Assembly: GCA_037190145.1 (NCBI GenBank)
Contig: JBBCJU010000003.1
Span: 124,001-188,000, forward strand
Length of the DNA stretch: 64,000 bases
Source: 55-13 sp037190145
Lineage (GTDB): Bacteria; Armatimonadota; Fimbriimonadia; Fimbriimonadales; Fimbriimonadaceae
Reading direction: 5' to 3'
The translations under genes were made by a program, and so were the position numbers. The notes under the pieces were generated by a model, which saw only the letters and a list, made by a program, of their open reading frames with translations, searched no databases and had not been told where the DNA came from. Positions 33,430-42,344 of this stretch are shown here, piece after piece (within the stretch, counting starts at the first letter, position 1; each line of letters starts with the position of its first letter).

Positions 33430-33444
33430 ATTACAATTTGTAAT
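33430..33444. promoter_or_regulatory. PadR-type operator candidate
   Basis: ATTACAATTTGTAAT is a perfect palindrome with 7-bp arms around a central T. It lies in the 51-base gap between the divergent PDZ-hydrolase and padR genes, immediately before the hydrolase ATG, where bound protein would block transcription. Confidence 0.55.
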
Positions 33445-33476
33445 ACTTGCTCAAAATTATTGAAGGTTCCCAGGTC

Positions 33477-34085
33477 ATGAAAAAGTCAGCCACCAAGCGT
33501 ATTGAGGATAAACAGTTATCCACTTTGGAGATGACCGTGCTGGGAATTGCATGGATGCGGGGCCCCTGCACCATTTACACCATCATGCAGGAGCTATCTC
33601 GGTCTGCATCCACCTTTCATAAGTCGAGGGCGGGTACCGCTTATTCAGTGGCTAATCGACTTCTAGAGTTTGGTTTGCTCGAAACTCTTCCCTGCCCCGA
33701 GGGAGATAAACAAGTACGACTAAGCGAGATGGGAGCGCAGACACTAAGAACCTGGTTCGATCTCCCCATTCCCGAGGCAGATGTAGCCCATACGGCCGAC
33801 CTTCTTCGGCTTCGCTTCTTTTTTATCGAGATCGTTGAGCTTGACCAGCGACTGGAGTTCATCAAAGGAGCGAGGCAGGAGCTTGAGAAACTGCTATCCA
33901 GGTGCGAGGCATTGGTCGCGAAAAATCAAGATCATGGCGACTTCTATGGAGCCTTGGCAATGTTATCCATCCTCTATGAAACCCGCGCGCGGATACAATG
34001 GCTGGACACGGTCCAAGCTTGGATCAATAGCCCTCCTGATCCAAGCCTAGATTGGACAAAGCTTGCTCTAGAGCGTCTTCACTAG
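33477..34085 (+). CDS. PadR-family transcriptional regulator
   Basis: 202 residues from ATG 33477, preceded by a GAAGG site; an upstream TTG frame extension is unlikely. The winged helix is visible in LSTLEMTVLGIAWMRGPCTI, with SRAGTAYSVANRLLEFGLLE and the wing PEGDKQVRLSEMG. The C-terminal dimerisation part has coiled-coil helices (RQELEKLLSRCEALVAKN). The family senses small molecules and often represses a divergent gene. The 3' end overlaps the convergent AHSA1 gene by 18 bases. Confidence 0.85.
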   Translation: MKKSATKRIEDKQLSTLEMTVLGIAWMRGPCTIYTIMQELSRSASTFHKSRAGTAYSVANRLLEFGLLETLPCPEGDKQVRLSEMGAQTLRTWFDLPIPEADVAHTADLLRLRFFFIEIVELDQRLEFIKGARQELEKLLSRCEALVAKNQDHGDFYGALAMLSILYETRARIQWLDTVQAWINSPPDPSLDWTKLALERLH

Positions 34086-34538
34086 TTCTACGAGTTGGTC
34101 AAAACATTGGCCCCAACCATCGTGAAAACCCATCTCAGAGTGCTTCTTGCACGTTTCTTCATCCCCATGGATGGCAATCGCGCGATAGATAGCTCCACTT
34201 TCAGTCGGTTCCATAGAGATCACTGCCGTAAAAGGGAGTTCACTTTCTGAAGGTCGGTACCCCGGCATAAGCGCAGACGTCCACACAAGCTTCCGATTCT
34301 CGATCACCTCTAGAATGCAGCCCTCCCCCGGAAACTCATCCCCGTCCGGAGACTTCATCGTGGTGGCAAACTTCCCACCTGCGTAAACATCTATCTCGCA
34401 AGCCGTTGTCTGCCAAGGTTTCGGTGCGAACCATTTCTTGATGAGATCAGGAGTTGTCCAAGCCCGGAAAATCTGTTCCGGTGAGATATCTGTGGTTCGT
34501 TCTAGAACCAGGTCAAGTTTAGGATCAGGTTGATACAT
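34068..34538 (-). CDS. SRPBCC/AHSA1-domain protein
   Basis: 156 residues from ATG 34538 (MYQPDPKLDLVLERTTDISP). START-like helix-grip fold of the AHSA1 group: IFRAWTTPDLIKKWFAPKPW, EIDVYAGGKFATTMKSPDG, GCILEVIENRKLVWTSAL, and the terminal helix MGFHDGWGQCFDQLVELVK. Members bind hydrophobic ligands or act in stress responses; no catalytic residues can be assigned. It diverges from the HAD gene with a 65-base gap. Confidence 0.88.
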   Translation of the reverse strand: MYQPDPKLDLVLERTTDISPEQIFRAWTTPDLIKKWFAPKPWQTTACEIDVYAGGKFATTMKSPDGDEFPGEGCILEVIENRKLVWTSALMPGYRPSESELPFTAVISMEPTESGAIYRAIAIHGDEETCKKHSEMGFHDGWGQCFDQLVELVKTL

Positions 34539-34603
34539 TAATGCTTCCACCACTTCATAAGCTATTGACGATGCACAGAGCACCATCGGTGATACGATTA
34601 GAT

Positions 34604-34882
34604 ATGGTCGTGTTTATTGACATAGACGACACTCTTATTCGAACCGCGGGCACGAAAAGAATTCCCATGCCTCGTACGATTCAACGAGTTAAAGAACTTC
34701 ATTCACAAGGTCACCTTTTGTATCTATGGAGCAGCGGTGGCGGCGAATATGCCCAGACTGCAGCAGCCGAGCTTGGCATTGAGGATCTATTCCAAGCTTT
34801 TCTTCCAAAGACACAGTTAATGATCGACGATCAACAAATCACAGATTGGCGAGGCTTAGTCCATGAATACCCTTCATCGTAA
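34604..34882 (+). CDS. Small capless HAD-superfamily protein
   Basis: 92 residues from ATG 34604 (MVVFIDIDDTLIRTAGTKRI). HAD motif I is DIDDT (nucleophile and acid/base Asp), motif II is LYLWSSGGGEYA, a lysine is in LPKTQLM and motif IV is LMIDDQQI. Caps are absent, so it should act on an exposed phosphate or on a macromolecule. Longer upstream frames are not supported. It overlaps the 3' end of the ankyrin gene by 9 bases on the opposite strand. Confidence 0.72.
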   Translation: MVVFIDIDDTLIRTAGTKRIPMPRTIQRVKELHSQGHLLYLWSSGGGEYAQTAAAELGIEDLFQAFLPKTQLMIDDQQITDWRGLVHEYPSS

Positions 34883-36608
34883 TGAAGGCGACTCTATCTC
34901 TAAGCGCTTTTGATGCCAGGAAGTATATGCTGCCAAGATCGCAATGGTCTTGAGAGCGTCTTGGCGAAAGCTAGCTGCATATTCCGAATCACTTTCTATT
35001 GGAATCCCACCAGAGACTTCTTCAAGCATAGGTAGGAATAAATTCTTCGCATTTGCTACATATAAATCTCGATCTGCGATCCATTGGAAAGTATCCAAGG
35101 AAACAAGACCGTCGTATATCTTCTGGAAAGTCTCTTCCGACTTGTTTCCTGCCTCGAAGCATAAGTTTGAAATTTCAATCGTAAGTACGCTACATCCGTT
35201 GGGATCAATCGCAGTTGGATCGGCTCCATGCCTCAACAGAGACTCTGTTTTCTCCGGGCTGTCAACACCTATTCCGGTAGCAGCGTGAAAGATAAGGGGT
35301 AGATCAACCGCTTCACACTTACTTGGCCCACAGGAGTGCATTTTTGCGATCGCATTAACATCCGCCCCAAGTTCGCAAAGCACTTGAGTTTCGATTGCTG
35401 TCCCTTCACAGAGAGCGCGAGCCAGAGGAGTTAAGCCACTCTTTGTCCTTCCCTCTAGATCAACGCCCAACTCTTTCAAGTATCCGAGGACTTCACGAAC
35501 TGACTGCTCACTATTCGCTTCCCCATTCACATCGACTGCTGCGTGAAATGCGTTATAGCCTAAGTCCGAAACAGCATGTGGATCGGCCCCGGCTTCTACC
35601 AGGGTCATCAAAGACTTCCTGGACCGGAGAATCCCCGCAACGGCACTCATAAAAACAGAATAGCCACGGTCGTGAGTTGCATTAACATTCGCCCCGGCTT
35701 TGATTAAGGCCAACACTACCGGCATCGCGTCTTCGCCGTCACTAATCTTACTAATCAAAGGCGACCAGCCCAGATAGTTCTCATCTTCTATCGGTAATCC
35801 ATGCTCTACCAACAGGTCCACAACCTCTGGAGAACCTGAAGCGTACAGGGCAGATTCATTTGCGTTATCACGAATATGCGGGTCCGCTCCTGCTTGGATC
35901 AGGAGTTCAACACACGGGACATTGCCTGACTCAGCGGCGCAAAAAAGAGGGATTTCGTAGCTAGCTGGTCCTTTACTCTCCCTCTCAAACATTTCCTGAT
36001 CCATTTCAAGGCTAATCTTCGCCAGATTCTCCTGGATTTCTTTTGACAATCCTGCAAATGGACTATCAATCTCATTTCGAAACTCGCTCAGGTTCTGTAG
36101 AAAAGATAAACTTTCCGTTCTAGCCGTATCCGCGTCCCAAAAACCCTTCGGACAGTAAGATCCGAACCCTTTCTGGGTCACCTTTCCGGGCCGTGTGGCA
36201 AAGCAATCGGTTTCGCTCTTTTGCCGTTTCCGGTAGAAGGCAACCCAATTCAAGTGCGTATCTAAGCCGACAAGCATCACCTCCAGAGCTAAATCCACTT
36301 GTGATTCCATCGCAGGCATAGAATGCCGGGGAGCGTGATTCCTCCTCCAAAAAAGGACTTGCTCCAAGCTCTACCAAGAGACGCATCGTATCGACTGAAG
36401 CGCCTCTATCAGAACCTGCAGCGGCACTTAATGGAGTGACTCTCAAGTTCCTGTTTGGATAGATGACACAGAACTCGTTCAAATCAGCCCCTTGATTAAC
36501 CAGCTTTCGAATCAAGTCATGATCGCCCGTCAACGCCGCATGATGAAGCGAGTGATGAGGTAGAAAAGCAGTATCAACTTCTGGCGACTCAATTTCTGAG
36601 TGGGGCAT
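34874..36608 (-). pseudogene. Ankyrin-repeat protein gene split by a one-base frameshift
   Basis: The gene reads as one ankyrin protein of roughly 577 residues interrupted by a frameshift. The N-terminal frame (36608-36120) carries repeats such as HSLHHAALTGDHDLIRKLVN and ends with GFLGRGYG-stop. The C-terminal frame continues at the same place with GFWDADTARTES, then many repeats (ALYASGSPEVVDLLVEHG, GADPHAVSDLGYNAFHAAV) down to 34874. Removing one T from a T5 run (A5 at 36139-36143 on the plus strand) joins the frames exactly. It could be a pseudogene, a sequencing indel, or slippage. No signal peptide is present, so a cytoplasmic binding protein is likely. Confidence 0.75.
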
Positions 36609-36621
36609 AACTTATCGTAGC

Positions 36622-37011
36622 ATGGCGCAGACAAAAGACAATACTAAAGCGACTGTAAAACAGATTATAGACAGCTTCAATCACCCCCTAAGATCTGAGG
36701 TAGAGGTGGTCCGGCAAGCTATTCTCTCAGCAGATTCTAGGATTACAGAGGGTGTGAAATGGAACTCACTTAGTTTCTGCACAACCGAATGGTTTGCCAC
36801 TTGGAATTGGAGAATCAAGGATCAAATCCAGTTCGTGCTGCATCTGGGGGCCAAGAAGAGAGAAACGGTCAATATCGATCTCTCAAAATCTGCTGATCTT
36901 GTAAAGTGGCTAGCCGAGGATCGTGCTCTTTTAACTATCTCACCAAACAATATTGAGGCGCAAATACCTGCGATCCAAGCTCTAGTCCGAGAGTGGATCA
37001 AGCACGTCTAG
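36622..37011 (+). CDS. DUF1801 (YdhG-like) protein
   Basis: 129 residues. It resembles DUF1801 proteins: VKQIIDSFNHPLRSEVEVVR, ITEGVKWNSLSFCT, QIQFVLHLGAKKRETV, and a C-terminal helix LVREWIKHV. The family has a helix-beta fold without a known enzymatic activity. It starts 13 bases from the divergent ankyrin gene and stands alone. Confidence 0.72.
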   Translation: MAQTKDNTKATVKQIIDSFNHPLRSEVEVVRQAILSADSRITEGVKWNSLSFCTTEWFATWNWRIKDQIQFVLHLGAKKRETVNIDLSKSADLVKWLAEDRALLTISPNNIEAQIPAIQALVREWIKHV

Positions 37012-37129
37012 AGTCGCCAAGAACTAAGATAGCCTTTGTATAAATTTGTTTATCTAGAACAAGACCTAATCCTAAGCGAGCGTCACTAGCTTGCAGCAGA
37101 ACCAAGGGAACTCCAGAAAGGAAATCAGT

Positions 37130-39244
37130 CTATGTGGACCGACTTCCCTGTAACAATCTGAGTCCGTTGCCAACTACCAGCAAACTCGCTCCCATATCGG
37201 CGAAAACCGCCATCCAGAGCGTAGCCTTGCCGAAGAACGCCAAGCCAAAAAAGATAGCCTTTATCCCGATGGCAAACGTGATGTTTTGGGTAAGAACGGC
37301 GGAGGCTTTACGGCTGAGCGAGATGAACTCAGGAATCTTCCGTAGATCATCTTTCATCAAGGCTACATCCGCGGTTTCTATAGCCGTATCCGTTCCGGCA
37401 GCCCCCATAGCAAAACCGATTGTAGCGCGAGCAAGTGCTGGTGCATCGTTGATGCCGTCCCCTACCATGCCCACGTGCTTGCCTTGAGCGTTTAGCTCAT
37501 CAATCACTTTGAGCTTGTCTTCGGGTAAGAGATCACCCCGCGCATCATCAATTCCTACCTGCTTTGCGATAGCCTTGGCGGTTAAGTCATTGTCACCCGT
37601 GAGCATGAGGGTCTTAACCCCTAGATCATGCAGAGTCTTAATGGCTTCTACGCTGGTTGCTCGGAGGGTATCTGCCACTGCAATCACGCCTAACGCAGAT
37701 TCTCGGGAACCTACGACAACTGCCGTCTTGCCTTCGCTTTCAAGCCGTGATAAATGGTTTTCGACTTCGGTATTGCAGAAGCCTTGTTCATGAGCCAAGC
37801 GATGGTTGCCGATAAAGTACAAGTTCCCTGCAACCTGACCTTTAACTCCTCGCCCGGTAATCGATTCAAACTCTTCCACCGGAAGAGGATTTCCATCATA
37901 TGCGGCAACAACCGCAGAAGCTACTGGGTGCTCAGAAGGTGCATCTAGGGAGGCAGCAATTCTCAGGAGTTCCTGCTTATCGGTAGCTCCTAAAGGAATC
38001 ACATCCGTCACTTTGGGCTCGCCATGAGTTAGGGTGCCGGTCTTATCAAGCGCCAAAGTGCTAATCCTTCGCCCTTCTTCAATGTAGATTCCGCCTTTCA
38101 CCAAGATGCCACGCCTAGCGGCAGAAGCCAAGGCGCTCACCACGGTTACCGGGGTCGAGATCACCAAGGCACAAGGGCAGGCAATCACCAACAGCACTAA
38201 AGCCTTGTATAGCCAAGGTTGAAAAGCCTCGCCCATAAATATCGGAGGAATGGCAGCAATCAAAACCGCCAAGACCACTACCGTCGGCGTGTAGTACCGA
38301 GCAAACTTATCAATGAATCGTTGGGTTGGCGCTTTCTGGCTCTGCGCCTGTTGGACGGCACGGATGATTCGAGCCAAGGTGGTTTGCGATGCATCGGCCG
38401 AGACTTCAAACTCCAGAGAACCCTTTTCGTTAACGGTTCCGGCAAACAGCGTATCTCCGACTTGCTTAGCAACGGGCATGCTCTCACCCGTAATGGGAGC
38501 TTGGTTAACCGTCGACGAACCGAGGAGCACCGTTCCATCTAGGGGAATCCGTTCACCAGGTCTTACCCTCACTCGCTGCCCAACCGAAACTTTTGAGGCT
38601 TCGATTTCCTCCCAGGTTCCTTTTGCGTTTTGCACTAATGCAACCTCGGGAGACATTTCCATCAAGGCCTGAATGGCATTTCTCGCCCGCTCCAAGGAGA
38701 AAGCTTCGATCATCTCTGCCAATCCGAAAAGGAAGGTGACCATTGCTGCCTCTGGCCACTGTCCTATGACCACTGCACCGGTAATAGCAATGGTCATCAG
38801 GAAGTTGATATTCAGCGTCAACGTTCGAAGAGAGATGAGACCCTTCTTGATCGTTTCCCTACCACCCAAGACAATCGAACCCAAGGCCAGGGCAATGACG
38901 GGCCAAGAGTTATCTCCTTGACCAGAGAACGCAAGCACTTCGGCAAACAGGGCCAAAACGCCCGCTGCACCCATAAGCCACCGATCCCGCACAGAAATCG
39001 AAGCTCCATGATCGTGGTCGTCATGGTTATCCTCGGTGATCAGCTTTGGGTCCATACCAATGGACTCCAAAGCTTTTAGGATCGATGATTCATCGTTTAA
39101 TCGGTGCTGAACCGTTAGTCGGCGATTCATCAAATCAAACTCAAGTTCATCAATCGCCTCGACTGATTTCAATCGATTACGAATGATTTGCTCTTCCGTG
39201 GGACAACACATATTGCCGACGTAGAAAACGTTCTCCCGCGCCAC
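37130..39244 (-). CDS. Zn/Cd/Pb-type P1B ATPase
   Basis: About 704 residues from a GTG at 39244, preceded by GGAGG at 6-base spacing and directly after the czcA stop; an ATG at 39283 would overlap czcA by 38 bases. It exports soft divalent metals across the inner membrane. An N-terminal HMA-like domain with GNMCCPTEEQIIRN is followed by a His/Asp-rich linker (DDHDHG) and the actuator TGES loop. Then come the transmembrane metal site CPC (about 356-358), the phosphorylation site DKTGT (about 399), MLTGDN and GDGINDAPAL. CPC with a DHDHG linker fits the ZntA/CadA class. It is last in the efflux operon. Confidence 0.92.
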   Translation of the reverse strand: MARENVFYVGNMCCPTEEQIIRNRLKSVEAIDELEFDLMNRRLTVQHRLNDESSILKALESIGMDPKLITEDNHDDHDHGASISVRDRWLMGAAGVLALFAEVLAFSGQGDNSWPVIALALGSIVLGGRETIKKGLISLRTLTLNINFLMTIAITGAVVIGQWPEAAMVTFLFGLAEMIEAFSLERARNAIQALMEMSPEVALVQNAKGTWEEIEASKVSVGQRVRVRPGERIPLDGTVLLGSSTVNQAPITGESMPVAKQVGDTLFAGTVNEKGSLEFEVSADASQTTLARIIRAVQQAQSQKAPTQRFIDKFARYYTPTVVVLAVLIAAIPPIFMGEAFQPWLYKALVLLVIACPCALVISTPVTVVSALASAARRGILVKGGIYIEEGRRISTLALDKTGTLTHGEPKVTDVIPLGATDKQELLRIAASLDAPSEHPVASAVVAAYDGNPLPVEEFESITGRGVKGQVAGNLYFIGNHRLAHEQGFCNTEVENHLSRLESEGKTAVVVGSRESALGVIAVADTLRATSVEAIKTLHDLGVKTLMLTGDNDLTAKAIAKQVGIDDARGDLLPEDKLKVIDELNAQGKHVGMVGDGINDAPALARATIGFAMGAAGTDTAIETADVALMKDDLRKIPEFISLSRKASAVLTQNITFAIGIKAIFFGLAFFGKATLWMAVFADMGASLLVVGNGLRLLQGSRST

Positions 39245-39245
39245 T

Positions 39246-42200
39246 TTAAGCCTCCACCATCGCTTGAGGTCGTTCGCGTTCAAACCAGGTGTACAAAACT
39301 GGAAGAACCAGAAGGGTTAAGGCCATAGCTGTCATGATGCCACCAATTACCACCGTAGCGAGAGGTCTCTGCACTTCAGCGCCGATTCCTGTGTTCAACG
39401 CCATCGGTACAAAACCAAGCGCCGCCACCAACGCGGTCATCAGAACCGGGCGCAAACGCTGTAAAGAACCTTCTCGCACTGCGTCCACCAAGGAAAGTCC
39501 TTGGTCGCGCAATCGATTGATCGCGGATACCAGCACAACACCGTTCAAAACTGCCACGCCAGAGAGCGCGATGAACCCTACCCCTGCAGTGATGCTGAAT
39601 GGCATTCCACGTAAGGCAAGAGCAATGATGCCTCCCGTGACTGCCAACGGAACGCCCGTGAAAATGAGAATGGCCTGTTTTACCGAACCAAATGTTGTGA
39701 ATAGTAAAAGGAAGATCAATCCCAAGGCAACTGGAACCACCAAGGCTAACCTTGCGGAAGCTCGTTGTAGGTTCTCAAACTGGCCTCCCCAGGTGATGAA
39801 GTATCCCTCATCTAACTTCACTTTTTGAGCAATCTCCGCTTGAGCCTTTGCCACCGCACTTCCAAGATCGGTCCCCCTGACATTCAATTGAACCACAACT
39901 CTTCTACGCCCGTTTTCTCTCGATACCTGGGCAGGAGCCGGCACGTTCGAAATGTTTGCCAAGGTAGAAAGTGGAACCGCGCCGCCATCGTTGGTTTGAA
40001 CTGGAAGGTTGCCAATGGCATCAAGGTCATTTCGAATATCCTCAGGAAGCCTGATCGTCAGATCAAAGCGCTTATCGCCCTCAACAATCTGCCCGATTGG
40101 AGTTCCTCCTAGAGCAATCGAGACTAGCTCTTGAATATGATCTACGGATACTCCAACCCGCGAGATCGCATCGCGGTCGATATCGATCTGCTGAACAGGA
40201 ACCTCATCAACCTGTTCCACTTCCACATCTTGAGCACCGGGGATGCCACGCATGACCGCGGCAATCTCATCCGCCTTCTGTTTCAGCACCGCCAAGTCTT
40301 CACCAAAGACCTTAATGCCAATGTCAGCCTTAACGCCGGAGACCAGTTCGTTGAACCTTAGTTCAATCGGTTGGGAAAAGGCATAACCTTGTCCGGGTAC
40401 TTCATCAACCTTCTTCTCTAACTCCTCGATAAGTCGCTGTTTGGTGAATCCCTTGCGCCATTCCTTTTTAGGCTTCAGCATGATGTAGCTATCCGAGATA
40501 CTTAGCGGCATCGGATCCGAGGCCACTTCTGGTGTTCCGCTACGTGAAAAGACCGTTAACACCTCCGGCACCTCACGAACCTTCTTTTCAAAGGCTGTGA
40601 CCAGCTTGATGGTCTGCTCTGCATCCACAGTTCGAACACGAATCGGCTGAATAACGATGGAGCCTTCATCTAGCTTAGGCGTGAACTCAGAGCCTAAACG
40701 GGTGAACAGCATTCCGCAGGCCACAAGGAGAGTTAAGGCCCCGCCCACAATCACCACGCGACGACGGAGCGCGAAGTTCAACACTGGCTGATATAGCTTC
40801 GCGAAGAAGTCCATGATTCGGTTCGGCTTCTCTTGCGTATCTCGTCCCAAGAACAGCGAGCATAGGGCCGGAACCACGGTGAACGAAAGGATCATCGCCC
40901 CTGTAAGCGCCAGGATAAACACCAACGCCATCGGCTTGAACATCTTGCCCTCAGTCCCAGATAGCGCCAGGATTGGGATAAATGTGGCAATGATGATCAT
41001 CTCACCAAACTGAGTGACCTTACGAACCTCGGCTGTGGCTTGCGACAGGATTCGTTTATGCTCTTCCTTCGTCAAGCTTCTTCCTAAGTGATGCCTTGCC
41101 TCTCCTAGGCGTCGAACACAGTTCTCGACCATGATGACCGCGCCATCCACAATGATTCCGAAGTCGATGGCTCCTAGGCTCATCAGGTTCCCTGAGATGC
41201 CAAAACGCTCCATCCCAAGAATTGCGAAAAGCATCGCGAGGGGAATGGTAACTGCTGCAATAATGGCGCCTCGGAAGTTTCCGAGAAGCAGAATCAAGAC
41301 AACGATGACCAACACCGCGCCTTCGATCAAACTCTTTTGAACCGTGCCTAAAACGCTCCCGACAAGTTCAGCCCGGTTATAAGTGGGCACCAATTTCACA
41401 TCGCTGGGGAGTTGACTGCGTATCTCAGAAAGCTTCGTGTCAACGGCTTGGGCTACCGTTCGCCCATTCGCGCCTTTGAGCATCATGACGATGGCGCCAA
41501 GATTCTCGTGACCATCCTTCGTCGAGATACCAGTTAGAACCGGAATCCCAAGTTTCACCTCCGCTATATCGCGAATGAGAACCGGAATGCCAGACTCCGA
41601 TTTGACCACGATCTTCTCGATGTCGCTGATCGAGGTTGCCATTCCAACGCTTCGAACGAGAACACGCTCTCCGTTCTTCTCAACCACACCACCACCGGCA
41701 TTGCGATTATTGGCTTGCAGAGCAGCAACGATTTCATCGACTCCTAAACCGCGAGCCTGCATGGCCGAAGGGTTGATTTCAACCTGATACTGTTTGATAC
41801 TGCCATCAACGGCGTTGACCTCCGCAACCCCTGCTACGGTCCGCAACTGAGGGGCAATAACCCAATCTTGCAAAACACGTAGTTCCATTGGAGATCGAGA
41901 GTCGCTCTCGACCGAGTACATGTAAATATCGCCCAAGCCCGTAGAGACTGGCCCCATTTGAGGCGCACCTACGCCATCCGGCAACTCTTCCCTTACGTTA
42001 GCCAGCCGTTCATTCACCAATTGGCGAGCAAAGTAAGTATCGACCGAATCGGCGAAAGTGACGGTTACCTGGGACAGACCAAACTGACTAAGACTCCGAA
42101 CTTGCTCGACGCCAGGAATTCCTCCCATTGCGGTTTCAATGGGAAATGTGACCAGCTTCTCGACTTCCAACGGACCAAATCCACCGGTCTCCGTGTTAAC

Positions 42201-42344
42201 AACAACTTGATTGGTGGTGATGTCAGGAACAGCATCCAAGTTCACCCTGGGCCAAGCCCAAACACCAAACCCGATGAGGACAACGGCTCCTAACAGGACG
42301 AAGAACCTCTGGGCGAGGCTGAATTGCAATATTCGTTCGAGCAT
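39246..42344 (-). CDS. czcA: RND heavy-metal efflux pump, CzcA family
   Basis: 1032 residues, the inner-membrane trimeric pump of a three-part efflux system. N-terminal LERILQFSLAQRFFVLLGAV, VVNTETGGFGPLEVEKLVTF and QVRSLSQFGLSQVTVTF are HME-RND features. The proton-relay region is in TM4 (SLGAIDFGIIVDGAVIMVEN, with Asp and Glu), typical of heavy-metal RND pumps, and GSEFTPKLDEGSI follows. Two repeated halves carry 12 TM segments and two periplasmic loops. Its ATG overlaps the czcB stop by one base (TAATG). Confidence 0.93.
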   Translation of the reverse strand: MLERILQFSLAQRFFVLLGAVVLIGFGVWAWPRVNLDAVPDITTNQVVVNTETGGFGPLEVEKLVTFPIETAMGGIPGVEQVRSLSQFGLSQVTVTFADSVDTYFARQLVNERLANVREELPDGVGAPQMGPVSTGLGDIYMYSVESDSRSPMELRVLQDWVIAPQLRTVAGVAEVNAVDGSIKQYQVEINPSAMQARGLGVDEIVAALQANNRNAGGGVVEKNGERVLVRSVGMATSISDIEKIVVKSESGIPVLIRDIAEVKLGIPVLTGISTKDGHENLGAIVMMLKGANGRTVAQAVDTKLSEIRSQLPSDVKLVPTYNRAELVGSVLGTVQKSLIEGAVLVIVVLILLLGNFRGAIIAAVTIPLAMLFAILGMERFGISGNLMSLGAIDFGIIVDGAVIMVENCVRRLGEARHHLGRSLTKEEHKRILSQATAEVRKVTQFGEMIIIATFIPILALSGTEGKMFKPMALVFILALTGAMILSFTVVPALCSLFLGRDTQEKPNRIMDFFAKLYQPVLNFALRRRVVIVGGALTLLVACGMLFTRLGSEFTPKLDEGSIVIQPIRVRTVDAEQTIKLVTAFEKKVREVPEVLTVFSRSGTPEVASDPMPLSISDSYIMLKPKKEWRKGFTKQRLIEELEKKVDEVPGQGYAFSQPIELRFNELVSGVKADIGIKVFGEDLAVLKQKADEIAAVMRGIPGAQDVEVEQVDEVPVQQIDIDRDAISRVGVSVDHIQELVSIALGGTPIGQIVEGDKRFDLTIRLPEDIRNDLDAIGNLPVQTNDGGAVPLSTLANISNVPAPAQVSRENGRRRVVVQLNVRGTDLGSAVAKAQAEIAQKVKLDEGYFITWGGQFENLQRASARLALVVPVALGLIFLLLFTTFGSVKQAILIFTGVPLAVTGGIIALALRGMPFSITAGVGFIALSGVAVLNGVVLVSAINRLRDQGLSLVDAVREGSLQRLRPVLMTALVAALGFVPMALNTGIGAEVQRPLATVVIGGIMTAMALTLLVLPVLYTWFERERPQAMVEA

